From assembly GCA_036268995.1 (NCBI GenBank), contig DATATB010000162.1, forward strand, positions 1 to 25,184: a stretch of 25,184 bases of DNA. The letters are read 5' to 3'. This DNA comes from DATATB01 sp036268995. Its GTDB lineage: Bacteria > Planctomycetota > Planctomycetia > Pirellulales > PNKZ01. This document shows positions 23,897 to 25,184 of the stretch, one piece after another. How positions within the stretch are numbered: position 1 is the stretch's first letter; each line of letters begins with the position of its first letter. A program made the position numbers and the translations under genes. The notes below the pieces were generated by a model, which was given only the letters and a program-made list of their open reading frames with translations, did not search any database and was not told where the DNA came from.

Positions 23897-25184
23897 GTCC
23901 ACTGTGGGAACAAGCCCCAGTTGTAACGCTCGATCCAAGCGATTCAGCACCGGAAGCGCCCGGCAAGCAATCTTCTGATGCTGAAACTGGCGGACGCCGA
24001 CCGTGGGAATCTGCACCGATCATCAGCGCAGACGAAGTAGTCGCTAGATACAGGCGACATGCCGCAGCGGACGTGATGGACCGGGCGAAAAAGTTGGCGT
24101 TCAACGGCGGTAAGTGGACGCTGCTCGGCGCCCGTGGGCCGGTTGACCTGGATCACCTGTCGGAAGACTCGCGGCACTTCAAGGAGCACAAACAGGCCTT
24201 TCCTGAGGCCGATTCGAACGCTGAATTTGGCCGCCAGCTTGATCTCAAAAACTGGTATCGCCTGGCCGCCGTCTTGCACGGTGATTTCAAAGTCACCGGC
24301 AATCCAGACGACCCGAACCGCGTCGAAGTTGAGCACGAGGTACGTAACGACAGCCCGGGCGCCGGCGATCGGGCTACGCAACTTTTTTCGGCTGCACTGC
24401 GTGGCATCAAGCCCGAGGATCGGCCGCGGTTCCTGGCGGTGATGGCCGACTACGCCCAAGGTCGCACGACGCCGGAGCGCTCGTTTGTCGGCAAGATTTC
24501 GGAGAACCTCCAACGTGGGCAGCACGAAGTTGGCGAAGCGTTTACCGGGTCGCTCCAGCATTTTCTTCCGAGCAATGCGGACAGTGATGCCGAAAGCGAC
24601 GACTGGCGGTTTTTGCAACAAGTGCAAGGCATCCGCCGCGGACTCGATCCCGTTACGAGTCAAAACGTGATCGCTCGCGGTTTGTTGGGCGCGGCGCATA
24701 TGGTGCCGGCCATGTCCGGCGCAACGCTGGCAACGACTGCTGCTGGCCCCGAGGCAGGGACAGCTTTCTGGGTGACTCAGACGGCGCCGCACTTATACGA
24801 GGAGCTGCGGAACAACGGCGTCGAACAGTCGAAGGCAAAGGGTCTTTCGGCCGTCATGTCAGTGCCGATCGCCGCGATTGAAAATCTACAATTCGGTCAA
24901 CTCGCCAAGCCGATCGCTGCGGAGGCTAAACAAGTCGGTGCGAAGGCACTACGTGAGTATCTCCTACACTCAGCCGTGGAAGGTGGCAAGACCTACAGTA
25001 AGGAAATGCTCGAGGAGGGTCTGCAAAACGGTCTCGAAGTTGCCACTAAGGCGATGGGAACCTATCTCGACAAAAACGCTCCTGGCGTCGATTGGAAAAA
25101 GGAGTGGGGTGACTGGAAGGATCAAATGACAGAAGCGGCTTTGGCGATGCCGTTTCTCATGGCTCCGGGTGCAGCGGTTCAATC
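23893..25184 (+). CDS. Large phage-like protein, cut by window end
   Basis: An open frame of 430 codons running off the window with no stop; the full protein is probably much longer. It starts at the ATG overlapping the previous stop codon (ATGA). The N-terminus holds two similar short motifs, PLWEQAPVV (3-11) and RPWESAPII (36-44). A charged helical region follows, then hydrophobic or amphipathic stretches around 260-300 (LLGAAHMVPAMSGATLATTAAG) and a segment MLEEGLQNGLEVATKA (about 372-387). Short W-E-x-A-P motifs and EEG-xQ helices occur in phage internal virion and large polyvalent proteins, which are injected with the DNA. No catalytic domain is visible in the part present. Confidence 0.75.
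   Translation, partial: MSPLWEQAPVVTLDPSDSAPEAPGKQSSDAETGGRRPWESAPIISADEVVARYRRHAAADVMDRAKKLAFNGGKWTLLGARGPVDLDHLSEDSRHFKEHKQAFPEADSNAEFGRQLDLKNWYRLAAVLHGDFKVTGNPDDPNRVEVEHEVRNDSPGAGDRATQLFSAALRGIKPEDRPRFLAVMADYAQGRTTPERSFVGKISENLQRGQHEVGEAFTGSLQHFLPSNADSDAESDDWRFLQQVQGIRRGLDPVTSQNVIARGLLGAAHMVPAMSGATLATTAAGPEAGTAFWVTQTAPHLYEELRNNGVEQSKAKGLSAVMSVPIAAIENLQFGQLAKPIAAEAKQVGAKALREYLLHSAVEGGKTYSKEMLEEGLQNGLEVATKAMGTYLDKNAPGVDWKKEWGDWKDQMTEAALAMPFLMAPGAAVQ

Larger units (their letters stand above)
12813..25184. mobile_element. Integrated phage-like element, right end not included
   Basis: The element starts at the tRNA-Val gene and continues past the end of the window. Evidence is a tRNA-adjacent tyrosine integrase, several small HTH regulators, a superfamily-A-like polymerase, a ParB-like protein, leftward regulatory/replication genes facing a rightward coupled operon with virion-like proteins, and a repeated 15-bp palindrome confined to this region. 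No terminase, portal, capsid or tail gene is recognised within the window, so it could be a prophage, a satellite, or an integrative element that borrowed phage genes. Confidence 0.75.

Noticed and set aside
24485..24491. Half sites of the 15-bp dyad, also near 18971, 19795, 23502 and 24158
   Set aside because: Only one arm is present; six-base matches are expected by chance.

Overview
The window looks like a piece of a planctomycete chromosome (probably Pirellulales-like) with an integrated, phage-like mobile element in its right half. The taxonomic guess rests on a Tat-exported DUF1501 protein, a Tyr/Pro-rich secreted protein, and the style of the dispersed hairpin repeats; it was not checked by any search.

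Left half, 1-12.8 kb, is ordinary chromosome. After a repeat-bearing leader (1-310) comes a small secreted protein (+). A leftward stress/translation block follows: an ABC-F translation factor (EttA), an HscC-type Hsp70, a single-pass membrane protein overlapping the Hsp70 stop codon, and a J-like protein whose HPD motif reads KPE. Then come a rightward ClC channel/transporter with two CBS domains, a PfkB-family sugar kinase, a doubtful membrane/TPR-like gene, and the DUF1501 protein. Dispersed hairpin repeats lie in several intergenic gaps.

Right half, 12.8-25.2 kb, begins at a tRNA-Val(GAC) gene. A tyrosine integrase runs leftward into the tRNA, so its last residues are encoded by the antisense strand of the tRNA 3' half, the usual signature of a tRNA-targeting element. 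The leftward block behind it carries a small Xre repressor, an AlpA/excisionase-like protein, a 439-aa protein with the motifs of superfamily-A polymerases (resembling the transposon/virus TV-Pol group), a ParB-like protein and a second AlpA-like protein. A divergent promoter region separates this from a minimal GntR-type protein. Next are a small basic protein, an Xre protein with a split helix-turn-helix, and a GYF-TM-trypsin-coiled-coil membrane protease. A tightly coupled rightward operon of four genes then runs off the window: three proteins that share modules with each other, and a large protein resembling phage internal virion or polyvalent proteins. The other att site lies beyond the window.

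The most unusual signal is a 15-bp dyad, CCGACA-N3-TGTCGG, present six times in the element (one copy with a single mismatch) and not seen in the chromosomal half. The sites lie 1.1-2.5 kb apart, in both intergenic and coding DNA. They could be dispersed binding sites for an element-encoded protein, such as the ParB-like protein or a repressor. Together with the polymerase-like protein and the modular virion-like operon, this suggests a poorly described temperate element.
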